64,000 nt of DNA, taken from assembly GCA_963773625.1 (NCBI GenBank), contig CAVZCJ010000001.1, forward strand, positions 248,001-312,000, read 5' to 3'. The notes under the pieces are model-generated. The model saw only the letters and a program-made list of their open reading frames with translations. It did no database searches and was not told the origin of the DNA. Shown here piece by piece: positions 15,690-24,080 of the stretch. Each line of letters begins with the position of its first letter. The first letter of the stretch is position 1. This stretch comes from DATARH01 sp963773625. GTDB taxonomy: Bacteria > Pseudomonadota > Alphaproteobacteria > ATCC43930 > CGMCC-115725. Position numbers and translations under genes: made by a program.

Positions 15690-16724
15690 TCAGACCGCGA
15701 CGCTCCCCGGCGCCATTCGCCTGCCGGCGCGCAGGCGCAACCCAGGCGCGGGTCGCTCGAGCAGCACCTCGGGGCGGAACCGCACGAGACGCGCCGGCCG
15801 GCCGCCGGTCGCCGCGCTGATCTCGCCGGTCTCCTCGACCAGCCCCTGCTGTTCGACGAGGCGGCGGAAATTCTGCTTGTGCAGCCGCACTCCTGAGAGC
15901 GCCTCGACCGTGTGCTGCAGCTGCGACAGCGTGAAGGCCGGAGGCATCAGTTCGAACACCACCGGGCGGTATTTGATTTTGCCGCGCAACCGGCCAACCG
16001 CGGTGGCGAGGATGCGACGATGGTCGACCGTCATCGCGACCCCCGCACCACTCGGCTGTTTCGCCCCCGCCGCGCGCCCCTGGTCGCGGATCGCCTCGGC
16101 GACGAGCCCGGCCTCGTAGAGCAGCTCGTAGCGCTCCAGCACCAGCTCCTCGTTCCAGGCAGCCGCTTGCAGGCCGAAGGCGACCTGGATTCGCACCTCG
16201 CGCAGCCGCGCTTCCGCCTCATTAGGCGCCGTGGCGGTCCAAGTCGCGAGGTCCGTCTCGATCGGCGCCAAGCTGGGCGGCTTGCCGTCGCGCCAATCCT
16301 CCCAGGGGAAATAGCGGTACCAGCTCCGCCACTCCGCCTCGGCCGAGCCGGCTGGGCGCATCTCGCGCACCAGCGCCAAATAGGCGACGGTCAGCGCCGG
16401 ATTGGCCTCCGCCGTCGCGCCGACGAGCCGGTCGCGGTCGCCGAAAGTATAGAGCTGCTCGACATAGCCGAGGCGCTGGCTCGTCTGCCGCTCGACCCAA
16501 GTCCTGAGGCCAATTTCAAGGGTGCGGTGCTCTGCTTCGAGCGGACCGGCGGGCAGCGCCTCGACATCGCCGCTATGGCGGATGGTCAGCACCCGCGGCT
16601 CGTGCTCGCTCGCCGCGACGATGACCGCGCCCAGGCCGATCGACAGCGCCGCGCCGCGCCCGGTCGCGGGGATCCCTGTTCCTGGCTTGCGCCGTATCGC
16701 CGTGACACCATGCATGGCGGCCAT
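15690..16724 (-). CDS. nadQ: NadQ-type NAD biosynthesis regulator (Nudix-like domain plus winged helix)
   Basis: About 344 residues. The N-terminal two-thirds resemble a Nudix-like fold (LGAVIVAASEHEPRVLTIR, then LRTWVERQTSQRLGYVEQLYTFGDRDR) without an intact Nudix box. The C-terminus is an NrtR/NadQ-type winged helix (LRGKIKYRPVVFELMPPAF, then TLSQLQHTVEALSGV and NFRRLVEQQGLVEETGE). This matches the alphaproteobacterial NAD regulator family COG4111. Proximity to nadA-nadC and to two palindromic candidate operators supports the call. The first ATG (16724, MAAMHGV) is used; the ATG at 16715 is an alternative, and neither has a strong ribosome binding site. Known family role: repression of de novo NAD synthesis in response to an NAD-related ligand. 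Confidence 0.85.
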   Translation of the reverse strand: MAAMHGVTAIRRKPGTGIPATGRGAALSIGLGAVIVAASEHEPRVLTIRHSGDVEALPAGPLEAEHRTLEIGLRTWVERQTSQRLGYVEQLYTFGDRDRLVGATAEANPALTVAYLALVREMRPAGSAEAEWRSWYRYFPWEDWRDGKPPSLAPIETDLATWTATAPNEAEARLREVRIQVAFGLQAAAWNEELVLERYELLYEAGLVAEAIRDQGRAAGAKQPSGAGVAMTVDHRRILATAVGRLRGKIKYRPVVFELMPPAFTLSQLQHTVEALSGVRLHKQNFRRLVEQQGLVEETGEISAATGGRPARLVRFRPEVLLERPAPGLRLRAGRRMAPGSVAV

Positions 16725-16847
16725 TCTACCACGAGATCGATGACGCTCGCGCGGCAACGAGCGCCGCGCTGGGTGGGTCCAACCGGCGGCGCCTGCGCTT
16801 GTCATTCGTAGCGAATATGCTAGGCTTCTGCGAAACTGGAGGTGGAA

Positions 16848-17075
16848 ATGAAGAACATCGCGATGGTTCTGGCGGTGGCAGCGGCGATCGGCGTCATGGG
16901 CCCTGCCAGCGTCTCTTTCGCGGACGACTACAGAAGCTGCTTGAGCGACGCAAATCGGGACGCGGCTCACTGTCGTTGGGAGCGCGTCGACTGGGACGTC
17001 ACATGCCGCGACCTCTACATCCAGTCGGTCGATATTTGCCGCGACATGTACCACAAGTGGCCCCGCCACCGCTGA
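16848..17075 (+). CDS. Small secreted four-cysteine protein, unknown
   Basis: 75 residues from the ATG at 16848, with a strong GGAGG at 16838-16842. MKNIAMVLAVAAAIGVMG forms a signal peptide, with a likely cleavage site after SVSFA. The mature part is about 50 residues with four cysteines spaced evenly (SCLSD, HCRWE, TCRDL, ICRDMY), suggesting two disulfides in the periplasm. Charged and aromatic residues are frequent. Family not recognised. It stands between nadQ and the PH-domain gene, converging on the latter. Confidence 0.65.
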   Translation: MKNIAMVLAVAAAIGVMGPASVSFADDYRSCLSDANRDAAHCRWERVDWDVTCRDLYIQSVDICRDMYHKWPRHR

Positions 17076-17108
17076 TGAGCGAACCCGCCGCGCACTGCCG
17101 GGGGTTGT

Positions 17109-17570
17109 TCAGCCGGCGGTGATGTGGCTGCGAAAGGTGAGCGGGTCGCCGATCATGCGGAGCGGCTCGAGGCTCCCGCCAGTTCCGCGCACGACGATGG
17201 TGCCGAAGTTCAGAATTCGGCCCAGCACCGACTGGTCGACATCGACGCTTTCGACCTTGCTGCGGTTCATCTCCAGCGTGTGACGCGCGAGGACGCCGGA
17301 TTTGTAGATGACCCGCCGGTCGGTGACGGCGAGCTCGGTGCTTAGCCATCGGATCAAGGCCGGAACCCCCGACGAGAGCCCGAAAACCGCGGCAAATGCC
17401 GCGAGCGCCTCGCCGCCGCGGCGGAAATCGCCGTCAAGGGTTAGCGCAACGATCAACAAAGCGACTGCCCCGGCAAACCATAGGATCGCCGGAAGGAAGA
17501 TCACCGCGTGTACCCGGCTTGCATGAGCAACGCTCTCGCCAGGTTGCAACACTCGCCTGACGTAACTCAT
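17109..17570 (-). CDS. Bacterial PH-domain membrane protein
   Basis: About 153 residues from the ATG at 17570 (MSYVRRVLQPGESV). A longer open frame upstream to 17795 has no family-like sequence. Two hydrophobic segments (about 20-42 and 50-68) are followed by the bPH2/YdbT-like PH domain: TELAVTDRRVIYKSGVL, then VESVDVDQSVLGRILNFG and IVVRGTGG. The opening YVRRVLQPGE and TDRRVIYK-like stretches are typical of this family of small inner-membrane proteins of unclear function. It appears to be a single-gene unit. Confidence 0.85.
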   Translation of the reverse strand: MSYVRRVLQPGESVAHASRVHAVIFLPAILWFAGAVALLIVALTLDGDFRRGGEALAAFAAVFGLSSGVPALIRWLSTELAVTDRRVIYKSGVLARHTLEMNRSKVESVDVDQSVLGRILNFGTIVVRGTGGSLEPLRMIGDPLTFRSHITAG

Positions 17571-17852
17571 GAGCTCGGCCTCGCCTCCCTGGTTGCGTGC
17601 CGCAGAGATACCGGGCGACTTACCCGCGCTCAGTTTAGCTATAACAGCGGCCGGAGCAATTTGTGCCTCTACTCGCGGTTTGGTGTCACGAAGTTTGCCG
17701 ATTTGAGCAGGTCTCTGACCGAAAGCCCGGTCCACCCCATTGCACCTGGGCGGTGGCGTCGGCAAGGCGAAACGATCTTGGGTGATTCTCGGCATTAGGG
17801 CGCGCTATCATGGGGTTGGTTCCAACCAGACCCCACAGAGGGCGCGCTCATC

Positions 17853-19157
17853 ATGCTGGCAGATCGGTACGGTCTTGGTTTATCCACCGCGTCCGCGGCA
17901 GCGCGGGATGCCTACGTCGAAGGCAGCGATCTGGCGCTGACGTTCTACCCCGGCGCGGCCGAGGCCTATGACCGCGCCATCGTTGCGGATCCTGGTTTTG
18001 CCCTAGCCCATGCCGGGAAGGCCCAGGTGCTGCTGCGGCAAGGCGACGCCGTGGCGGCTCGGGCGGCCCTGGCGGCCGCCAAAGATATGACCGCCGGTCT
18101 GTCGGAGCGCGAGGCCGGTCATATTGCGTTATTCGACCTCGCGTTGGCGGGCCAGACCGACGCCGCGATCGGCGCCATGTACGCCCATCTGACGGCCTGG
18201 CCGCGCGACGCGCTGGTCGTCTCCATCGCCGCGAACCCGAATGGCCTGCTCGGCGGCTCGGGCCGCATCGGACAGAAGCACCAGATCGCGACGCTGATGG
18301 ACAGTCTCGCCCCGCACTACGACGACGATTTTTGGTTCTTATCCTATCACGCGATGGCGCTGTCAGAAGACGGGCGGCTTGCCGCCGCGCGGCCGACGAT
18401 CGAGCGATCCGTGACGATGCACCCGAACAACGCACATGGCGCACACGGATTCGCGCATGTGTGCTACGAAAGCGGCGAGCCTGACACGGCCCGCGCCTAC
18501 CTGTCCTCATGGCTGCGGAGCTATCCGCGCGACGGATTTTTCTATGGTCATTTGAGCTGGCATCTCTCGCTCTGCGAGCTGCAGCTTGGCAATTGGGCGG
18601 AGGCGTTGCAGCTCTATCAGGACGCCATCGCGCTCGACCGGCATAGCGGCGGGCCGCAGCAGAAAATGTCGGATGGAGCAGCGTTTTTGTGGCGTTCCGA
18701 ACTCGCCGGCCATCCGCACAACGCCGCGGCCTGGCGCGCGCTGTACGACTATGCGAACACCGCGCTGCCGCGGCCGGGCAGCGGGCTCGCCGACCTGCAC
18801 GTCATCCTGGCGCAGGCTGTGACGGGCGACGACGCCGCGCTTGACGCACGTGCTCGCCAAATGGAGGAACTGGCGCAGGAGGGGCGCTACCCGTCCGGCT
18901 CCTACCTTCCTGCGTTATCGCGCGGCTTTACGGCGTTCGAGCGAGGAGATTTTCCGGGGGCAATCGAGGCGCTGGCCCCACTCGCCAGGGAAAGCGAACG
19001 CATCGGCGGCAGCCGCGCGCAGCACGACCTGATCGAGTTCACGCTGTTGAAGGCCTATCTCAATGCCAATCGGCTGGAGGAGGCCCGAGCTTTGCTCGAC
19101 GCCCGCAGGCCAGGAGCTTCGGGCGTTCCCGTTGCGGGGATTGCGGCGCTGGGGTGA
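17853..19157 (+). CDS. Tetratricopeptide repeat protein 38-like protein
   Basis: 434 residues of helical repeats with TPR character throughout (for example YPGAAEAYDRAIVADPGFALAH and GNWAEALQLYQDAIALD, each shortened here to their pattern). The overall order matches the TPR38 family, found in bacteria and animals: conserved early residues around LTFYPGAAEAYDRA, the HPNNAHGAHGFAHVCYE region and DFWFLSYHAMAL. There is no signal peptide, so it is probably cytosolic. Molecular function is unknown for the family. It lies alone on the plus strand and converges on the DUF1330 gene. Confidence 0.85.
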   Translation: MLADRYGLGLSTASAAARDAYVEGSDLALTFYPGAAEAYDRAIVADPGFALAHAGKAQVLLRQGDAVAARAALAAAKDMTAGLSEREAGHIALFDLALAGQTDAAIGAMYAHLTAWPRDALVVSIAANPNGLLGGSGRIGQKHQIATLMDSLAPHYDDDFWFLSYHAMALSEDGRLAAARPTIERSVTMHPNNAHGAHGFAHVCYESGEPDTARAYLSSWLRSYPRDGFFYGHLSWHLSLCELQLGNWAEALQLYQDAIALDRHSGGPQQKMSDGAAFLWRSELAGHPHNAAAWRALYDYANTALPRPGSGLADLHVILAQAVTGDDAALDARARQMEELAQEGRYPSGSYLPALSRGFTAFERGDFPGAIEALAPLARESERIGGSRAQHDLIEFTLLKAYLNANRLEEARALLDARRPGASGVPVAGIAALG

Positions 19158-19210
19158 CCGGCAAACGGCCCGCGCCCGCTAACCACCACCGAAAACCGCG
19201 ATTTGCCGCC

Positions 19211-19495
19211 CTATCCCTCGACCAGAAGCACCCGACCGGTCGAGTTCGCGAGACGGATCTTGAGCGCCTCCTGGTATTCGGGCGAATTGTACCAGCGCTT
19301 CGCCGCCGCTGTGTCGGGGAATTCGATGACGACGATCCGCGCCGGCTCCTTCGATCCTTCGATCAACTCGGCCTTGCCGCCGCGGACGACAAACTTGCCG
19401 CCATATTGGGCAACGCTGGCGCCGGCGAGCGGCCGGTAGCTCTCGTATCCAGCGGGGTTGGTGACCTCCACCTCGGCGAGAATGTAGGCTGGCAT
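19211..19495 (-). CDS. DUF1330 domain protein
   Basis: 94 residues with the complete DUF1330 ferredoxin-like domain. It begins MPAYILAEVEVTNPAGYESY, contains GGKFVVRGGKAELIEG and IVVIEFPDTAAAKRWYNSPEY, and ends in TGRVLLVEG. The ATG at 19495 has CAGGAGG 7 bases upstream. The family is a stress-related dimeric alpha/beta-barrel group of uncertain activity. It is divergent from bpt, with about 110 bases between starts. Confidence 0.92.
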   Translation of the reverse strand: MPAYILAEVEVTNPAGYESYRPLAGASVAQYGGKFVVRGGKAELIEGSKEPARIVVIEFPDTAAAKRWYNSPEYQEALKIRLANSTGRVLLVEG

Positions 19496-19607
19496 CAATT
19501 CCTCCTGACGATGTCTCGCGCCATAATGAGGCGGCGTTGTCTGCGGCGAAAGCCTCTGGCATGCTGCGTCTGGCGGGGCGAGGCGCGGCGCCACAAGGGG
19601 AGAGGCG

Positions 19608-20378
19608 ATGGAGATCGGGGCGGGGAGCGGCAAACCGGCACTGGTGTCGCTACGCCCGGAGCGCTCCGCCCGTCTGCAAGCGCTGCGGCAATTCTTTACC
19701 GCCGGGCCCGTTGTCTGCCCCTATATCGCGGGCCAGGCCGAGCGCAAGCTCATCGTCGAACTCTCCGGCGCGACCGCCGCCGATTTCTATGACGAGCTCT
19801 CGCGCGCCGGATTTCGCCGCAGCCAGGGTTTTGCCTATCGCCCCGCCTGTCCGCAATGCCAGGCCTGCGTGCCGGTGCGGATCGCGGTCGAGCGCTTTGC
19901 CCACAAAGGCTCGACCCGGAGGGTACGCAACGCCAATCGCGGGCTGTCGGGAAAGCTCGTCGCGGCCCGCGCGTCGCCGGAGCAATACCAGCTCTTCACC
20001 GTCTATCAGCGCTCGCGCCACAGCGACAGCGACATGGCGGCGATGACGTATGCCGATTACCGCAGCATGGTCGAGGACACGCCGCTGCGCACGGTTATCG
20101 CCGAGTTTCGCGACAGCACAGGCGCGCTGGTCGCCGCCTCGCTGCTCGACCGGCTCGATGACGGCGTCTCGGCGGTCTACAGCTTCTACGATCCCTCCGA
20201 CGCGCGCCGCAGCCTCGGCACCTGGAGCATCCTCTGGCTGGTCGAGGAATGCCGCCGCCAGGGCCTACCCTACGTCTATCTCGGCTACTGGATCGCCGAG
20301 AGCGGCAAGATGGCCTACAAGGCGCGCTTCCCCGCCGTCGAGCGTTTATCTGAAACGGGGTGGGTCCCGCTCGCCTAG
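19608..20378 (+). CDS. bpt: Aspartate/glutamate leucyltransferase (arginyltransferase family)
   Basis: 256 residues, the normal length for the bacterial Ate1 homolog Bpt. It adds leucine from leucyl-tRNA to N-terminal Asp/Glu and so feeds the N-end rule pathway (ClpS-ClpAP). Visible are the N-terminal cysteine-containing PVVCPYIAGQAERKL, the PACPQCQACVPVRI cluster, RRVRNANRGL, the conserved SVYSFYDP-type stretch (here AVYSFYDPSDARRSLG) and the terminal YLGYWIAESGKMAYKARF. GGGGAG precedes the ATG at 19608. It is likely a single gene or the lead of bpt-lyase-panC on the plus strand (62 bases to the next start). Confidence 0.95.
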   Translation: MEIGAGSGKPALVSLRPERSARLQALRQFFTAGPVVCPYIAGQAERKLIVELSGATAADFYDELSRAGFRRSQGFAYRPACPQCQACVPVRIAVERFAHKGSTRRVRNANRGLSGKLVAARASPEQYQLFTVYQRSRHSDSDMAAMTYADYRSMVEDTPLRTVIAEFRDSTGALVAASLLDRLDDGVSAVYSFYDPSDARRSLGTWSILWLVEECRRQGLPYVYLGYWIAESGKMAYKARFPAVERLSETGWVPLA

Positions 20379-20439
20379 TCCGCCCGTCGGTACCAAGAAG
20401 AGCGCCTCCGGCCAAGTGGCCACAGGAGGGAGCCCGGCG

Positions 20440-21801
20440 ATGACCATCGGCATCCTGCAATCGACCCTGTTCGGCGACCTGTTCGGCACCGCGGCGATGC
20501 GCGAGGTCTTCGGCGAGCCGGCGCTGATCCGCAATTGCGTCAAGGTCGAGGCGGCGCTGGCGCGCGCGCAGGCGCGGCTCGGCATCGTGCCGCAAGGAGG
20601 CGGCGGCGGCGATCTCGAAGGCCGCCGAGGCGATTGTCTCGGGCCGCGACGGGCTCGACCTCGAGCGGCTCAAGCGCGAGACCGCCAATGTCGGCTTTCC
20701 GATCCTGCCGCTGGTGCGCCAACTGTCGGAGCGGGCCGGCGAGGCCGGGCGCTGGCTGCATTGGGGCGCGACCACCCAGGACATCATCGACAGCGCCGTC
20801 GTGCTGCAAATCCGCGACGGGCTGGCGCTGATCGAGGCGAGCTGACCGCGCTGCGCGGCCATCTCGCCGCGCTGGCCAAGAAGCACCGCGACACGCCGAT
20901 GCCCGGCCGCACCTTCTTCCAGCAGGCGCTGCCGATCACCTTCGGCTACAAGGCGGCGGTGTGGCTCTCCTCGTTCGACCGCCACGCCGAGCGACTCGCG
21001 GAAGTGAAGAAGCGGGTGCTGGTGGCGGAGTTCGGCGGCGCGGTCGGCACCCTCGCCTCGCTCGGCAGCGGCGAGGCGGCGCTGCGCACGGTCGGCGAAC
21101 TGGCGCGCGAATTGGATCTCGCCGAGCCGGCGATCACCTGGCACGTCGCGCGCGACACGATCGCGGAGACGGTGCAGTTCCTGGCCCTGCTCGGCGGCAG
21201 CCTCGCCAAGATCGCCGAGGACGTGATGCTGATGTCGGCGACCGAGTTCGGCGAGGCGGCGGAGCCGTTCGAGGCCGGGCGCGGGTCGAGCTCGACAATG
21301 CCGCAAAAGCGCAACCCGATCTCGTGCGGCGTCATCGTCGCGGCGGCGCGAGCCTTGCGCCAGCAGGCCGGGCTGGCGCTCGACGCGATGGTCAACAGCT
21401 TCGAGCGCAACGCCGCCGCCTGGCATCTCGAATGGATCGCGGTGCCGGAGGCGTTCGGCTACGCCGCGGGCGCGCTGCACCAGACCGTGTTCCTCGCCGG
21501 CGGGCTGATCGTCGACGCCGGCGGCATGGCGAAAAATCTGGCGCTGACGCACGGGCTGATCGTCGCCGAGGCGGTGATGATGGGCCTCGCCCCGGTGATC
21601 GGCCGTAACGAGGCGCACGACCTCATCTACGATGCCTGCCGCGCGGCGATCGAGAGCGACCGGCCGCTCTACAACGTGCTGCTCGAAAATCGCGAGATCG
21701 CCGAACGCCTCGGGGCCGAGAAGCTCAAGGCGCTGACCGACCCGGCGAACTATCTTGGTGCCGCCCAGGCGATGGTCGACCGAGTGCTGGACGGGCGGTA
21801 G
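20440..21801 (+). CDS. Fumarase/aspartase superfamily lyase, PcaB/PurB-like (two frame breaks)
   Basis: About 450 residues after repair. Start ATG 20440 has GGAGGG 10 bases upstream. The opening STLFGDLFGTAAMREVF, LHWGATTQDIIDSAVV, GRTFFQQALPITFGYKAA, EFGGAVGTLASLG and the superfamily signature SSSTMPQKRNP are all clear. They best resemble 3-carboxy-cis,cis-muconate cycloisomerase (PcaB) with adenylosuccinate lyase as second choice. The frame leaves at about 20597 (in a CGG/GGC-rich run) and returns at about 20838, so the two indels compensate. The stop is 2 bases before panC, so the pair is cotranscribed. The substrate is not settled; no other pca genes are here. Confidence 0.82.
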   Translation: MTIGILQSTLFGDLFGTAAMREVFGEPALIRNCVKVEAALARAQARLGIVPQGGGGGDLEGRRGDCLGPRRARPRAAQARDRQCRLSDPAAGAPTVGAGRRGRALAALGRDHPGHHRQRRRAANPRRAGADRGELTALRGHLAALAKKHRDTPMPGRTFFQQALPITFGYKAAVWLSSFDRHAERLAEVKKRVLVAEFGGAVGTLASLGSGEAALRTVGELARELDLAEPAITWHVARDTIAETVQFLALLGGSLAKIAEDVMLMSATEFGEAAEPFEAGRGSSSTMPQKRNPISCGVIVAAARALRQQAGLALDAMVNSFERNAAAWHLEWIAVPEAFGYAAGALHQTVFLAGGLIVDAGGMAKNLALTHGLIVAEAVMMGLAPVIGRNEAHDLIYDACRAAIESDRPLYNVLLENREIAERLGAEKLKALTDPANYLGAAQAMVDRVLDGR

Positions 21802-21803
21802 CG

Positions 21804-22658
21804 ATGGATATTGCGCGCTCTATCGCCGATTTGCGGCGCCGGGTGGCGGAATGGCGCGCCGCCGGCGAGCGCGTCGGGCTGGTGCCCACCATGGGCGCGC
21901 TCCATGCCGGACACATGGCGCTGGCGGCGGCGGCGCGGGCAAAGTGCCGGCGTACGGTGGCGTCGATCTTTGTCAACCCCAAGCAGTTCGGCCCGCGCGA
22001 GGATTTTTCGACTTATCCGCGCCCGGAGGCTGACGACCTCGCCAAGCTGACCGAGGTTGGGGCCGACCTCGCTTTCATCCCAGCGCTCGAGGAGATGTAC
22101 CCGGAAGGCTTCGCGACGACGATCTCCGTCGCGGGCCCGAGCGAGGGGCTTTGCGGCGCGCATCGGCCCGGCCATTTCGACGGGGTCGCGACCATCGTCG
22201 CCAAGCTGTTGATTCAGATAGCGCCCGACGTCGCTTTCTTTGGCGAGAAGGATTACCAGCAGCTGATGGTGGTGCGCCGCATGGTGCGCGACCTCAACCT
22301 GCCGGTCGAGATCATCGGCGTACCAACCGTGCGCGAACCCGACGGCTTGGCGTTGTCCTCGCGCAACGTCTATCTATCGTCGGAAGAGCGGCGGCTCGCG
22401 CCGAACCTGCATCGGGCGATGCAACAAGCGGCTGCGAACATTGCCGGCGGCGCCGCGCCCGGCCCGGTCTTGCAGCAAGCCATCGCTGAATTAAACGGCC
22501 TGGGGCTTCGCGTCGAGTATCTCGAATTGCGCGACGCGACGACACTGGCGCCCTTGTCGGGAACGCCAACCGCGCCGGCACGTCTCCTGGCGGCGGTGCA
22601 CCTCGGCCGCACCCGCCTCATCGACAACGTACCGGTCACCGCCCCTATAAGCGCCTGA
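21804..22658 (+). CDS. panC: Pantothenate synthetase
   Basis: 284 residues. It joins pantoate and beta-alanine with ATP in coenzyme A synthesis. The nucleotidyltransferase HIGH-type motif is MGALHAGHMALA near 30-42. FVNPKQFGPREDFSTYPR, the CGAHRPGHFDGVATIV loop, FGEKDYQQLMVVRRM and LALSSRNVYLS (KMSKS-equivalent) follow in the expected order. Full length and intact. It starts 2 bases after the lyase stop. No panB or panD is nearby. Confidence 0.97.
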   Translation: MDIARSIADLRRRVAEWRAAGERVGLVPTMGALHAGHMALAAAARAKCRRTVASIFVNPKQFGPREDFSTYPRPEADDLAKLTEVGADLAFIPALEEMYPEGFATTISVAGPSEGLCGAHRPGHFDGVATIVAKLLIQIAPDVAFFGEKDYQQLMVVRRMVRDLNLPVEIIGVPTVREPDGLALSSRNVYLSSEERRLAPNLHRAMQQAAANIAGGAAPGPVLQQAIAELNGLGLRVEYLELRDATTLAPLSGTPTAPARLLAAVHLGRTRLIDNVPVTAPISA

Positions 22659-22767
22659 TCACAAGCGCGTAATCCGCGCCAACGCAGCGCCAGGGCGGCA
22701 ATAAGCGCATATCATCCGCTGTCATATGGCGGTAATGTTCGCCGACTCTCGGGGAGAGGAGTAGAGG

Positions 22768-24047
22768 ATGAGCAGCAAATCGCGGCGTGATTTTCTCAAA
22801 TCGCGGCCGCCGGCGCGGCGACCACCATCGCCTCGCCCCGGATCGGGCGGGCGGCCGACAAGACGGTGACGCTGCTGCACGAAAGCTCATTCATTCCCGC
22901 CTTCGACGCCTACATGAAGGACAAGATTGCCCCGGCCTACGAAAAGGCGACGGGGGTTAAGGTCGTCTACGAGACAACCAGCGTCGGCAGCCTGCCGACG
23001 CGCGTGAGCACGATCACCGAGACCGGTTCTGGCGCCGATCTCACGATGGACATCCTGCTTACGCCGTTCCTGTTCGATTCGAAAGTTCGAGGATCTCAGC
23101 GACATCGCCGACGAAGTCGGCAAAAAACAGGGCGGCTGGTATGACGTCGCCAAGGAAGCCGCGGTCGTCAACGGAAAGTGGAAGGCCCTCCCCTTCTCCA
23201 ATATCGGCCAACTGATGAACTGGCGCACCGACTGGTTCGCGCGAGGTCGGCGTCAAGAAGTTCCCCGACACCTGGGACGAGCTCTACGACGTCGGCAAGA
23301 AATTGAAGGCCAAGGATCACCCGTTCGGCTTCGAGCTCGGCCACGGCTTCGGCGACAACCACGGTTGGCTCTATCCGCTGCTGTGGTCCTACGGCGGCCA
23401 CGAGGTCGAGGCCGACGGCAAGACCGTCTCGATCGAACTCGGCGGAGACAGCGGCGGCAATCGATTTCTGCCGAAAGTTCTTCCTGGACACGATGCTGGA
23501 GGACTGCCTCGGCTGGACCGACGTGAGCAACAACAAAGCGTGGATGGCCGGACAGATCTCCTGCACCAACAACGCCGAGAGCATCCTCTACATCGCCAAG
23601 CGCGATTTCGAGGATATCGGCAAGGTCACCGATCAGGCGATGAACCCGCAGGGACCGAAAGGCCGGTTCCATTTCATGAACTCGATCAGCCATTCGGTAT
23701 TCAACTTCTCGCCGGTCAAGGAGGAGGCGAAGGCCTTCCTCAAATGGCTGATGACGACCGATGCGCTCGGCGACTGGTACAATTCCGCCGACAGCTACTA
23801 CCAGCCCCTGCTGCACGGCTACGACAACGCGCCCATGTGGAACGTCGAGCCGCGCAACATTCCGTATCGCGACGCGCTGTCGACCGCCCACCTGCCGGGT
23901 TGGCCGGCGCCCGCTAGCCCGAAGCTGGCGCAGAGTGTCGCCAAGTACGTCGTCGTCGACATGTTCGCCAAGGCCGCCGGTGGCGCCAAGACACCGGACG
24001 TGATCAAGGCGGCCGCAGCGCAGTTGAAGGAGATCTACTCGGCTTGA
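22768..24047 (+). CDS. ABC transporter extracellular solute-binding protein (several frame breaks)
   Basis: About 420 residues after repair. The N-terminus MSSKSRRDFLKS is a twin-arginine (RRDFLK) signal; after a probable missing G near 22802 the signal continues AAAGAATTIASPRIGRAAD. The mature protein (TVTLLHESSFIPAFDAY, then IGQLMNWRTDWFA, HGFGDNHGWLYPLLWSYGG and a C-terminal KYVVVDMFAKAAGG) is a family 1-type carbohydrate-binding protein. Further breaks are seen near 23085 (extra A in CGAAAG), 23240 and 23440. Two permease genes follow, so this is the binding component of an importer. Substrate unknown. Confidence 0.85.
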
Positions 24048-24080
24048 GAGATGGGCACCGATCTTGCGTAGACCGCCATT

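Noticed and set aside
13112..16724. nadB expected in the nad cluster
   Set aside because: All frames between nadC and nadQ were considered and no flavoprotein L-aspartate oxidase motif was seen.
15690..16724. nadQ-like gene as an ordinary Nudix hydrolase
   Set aside because: No intact Nudix box (Gx5Ex7REUxEExGU) is visible, and a C-terminal winged helix is present, which fits a regulator better.
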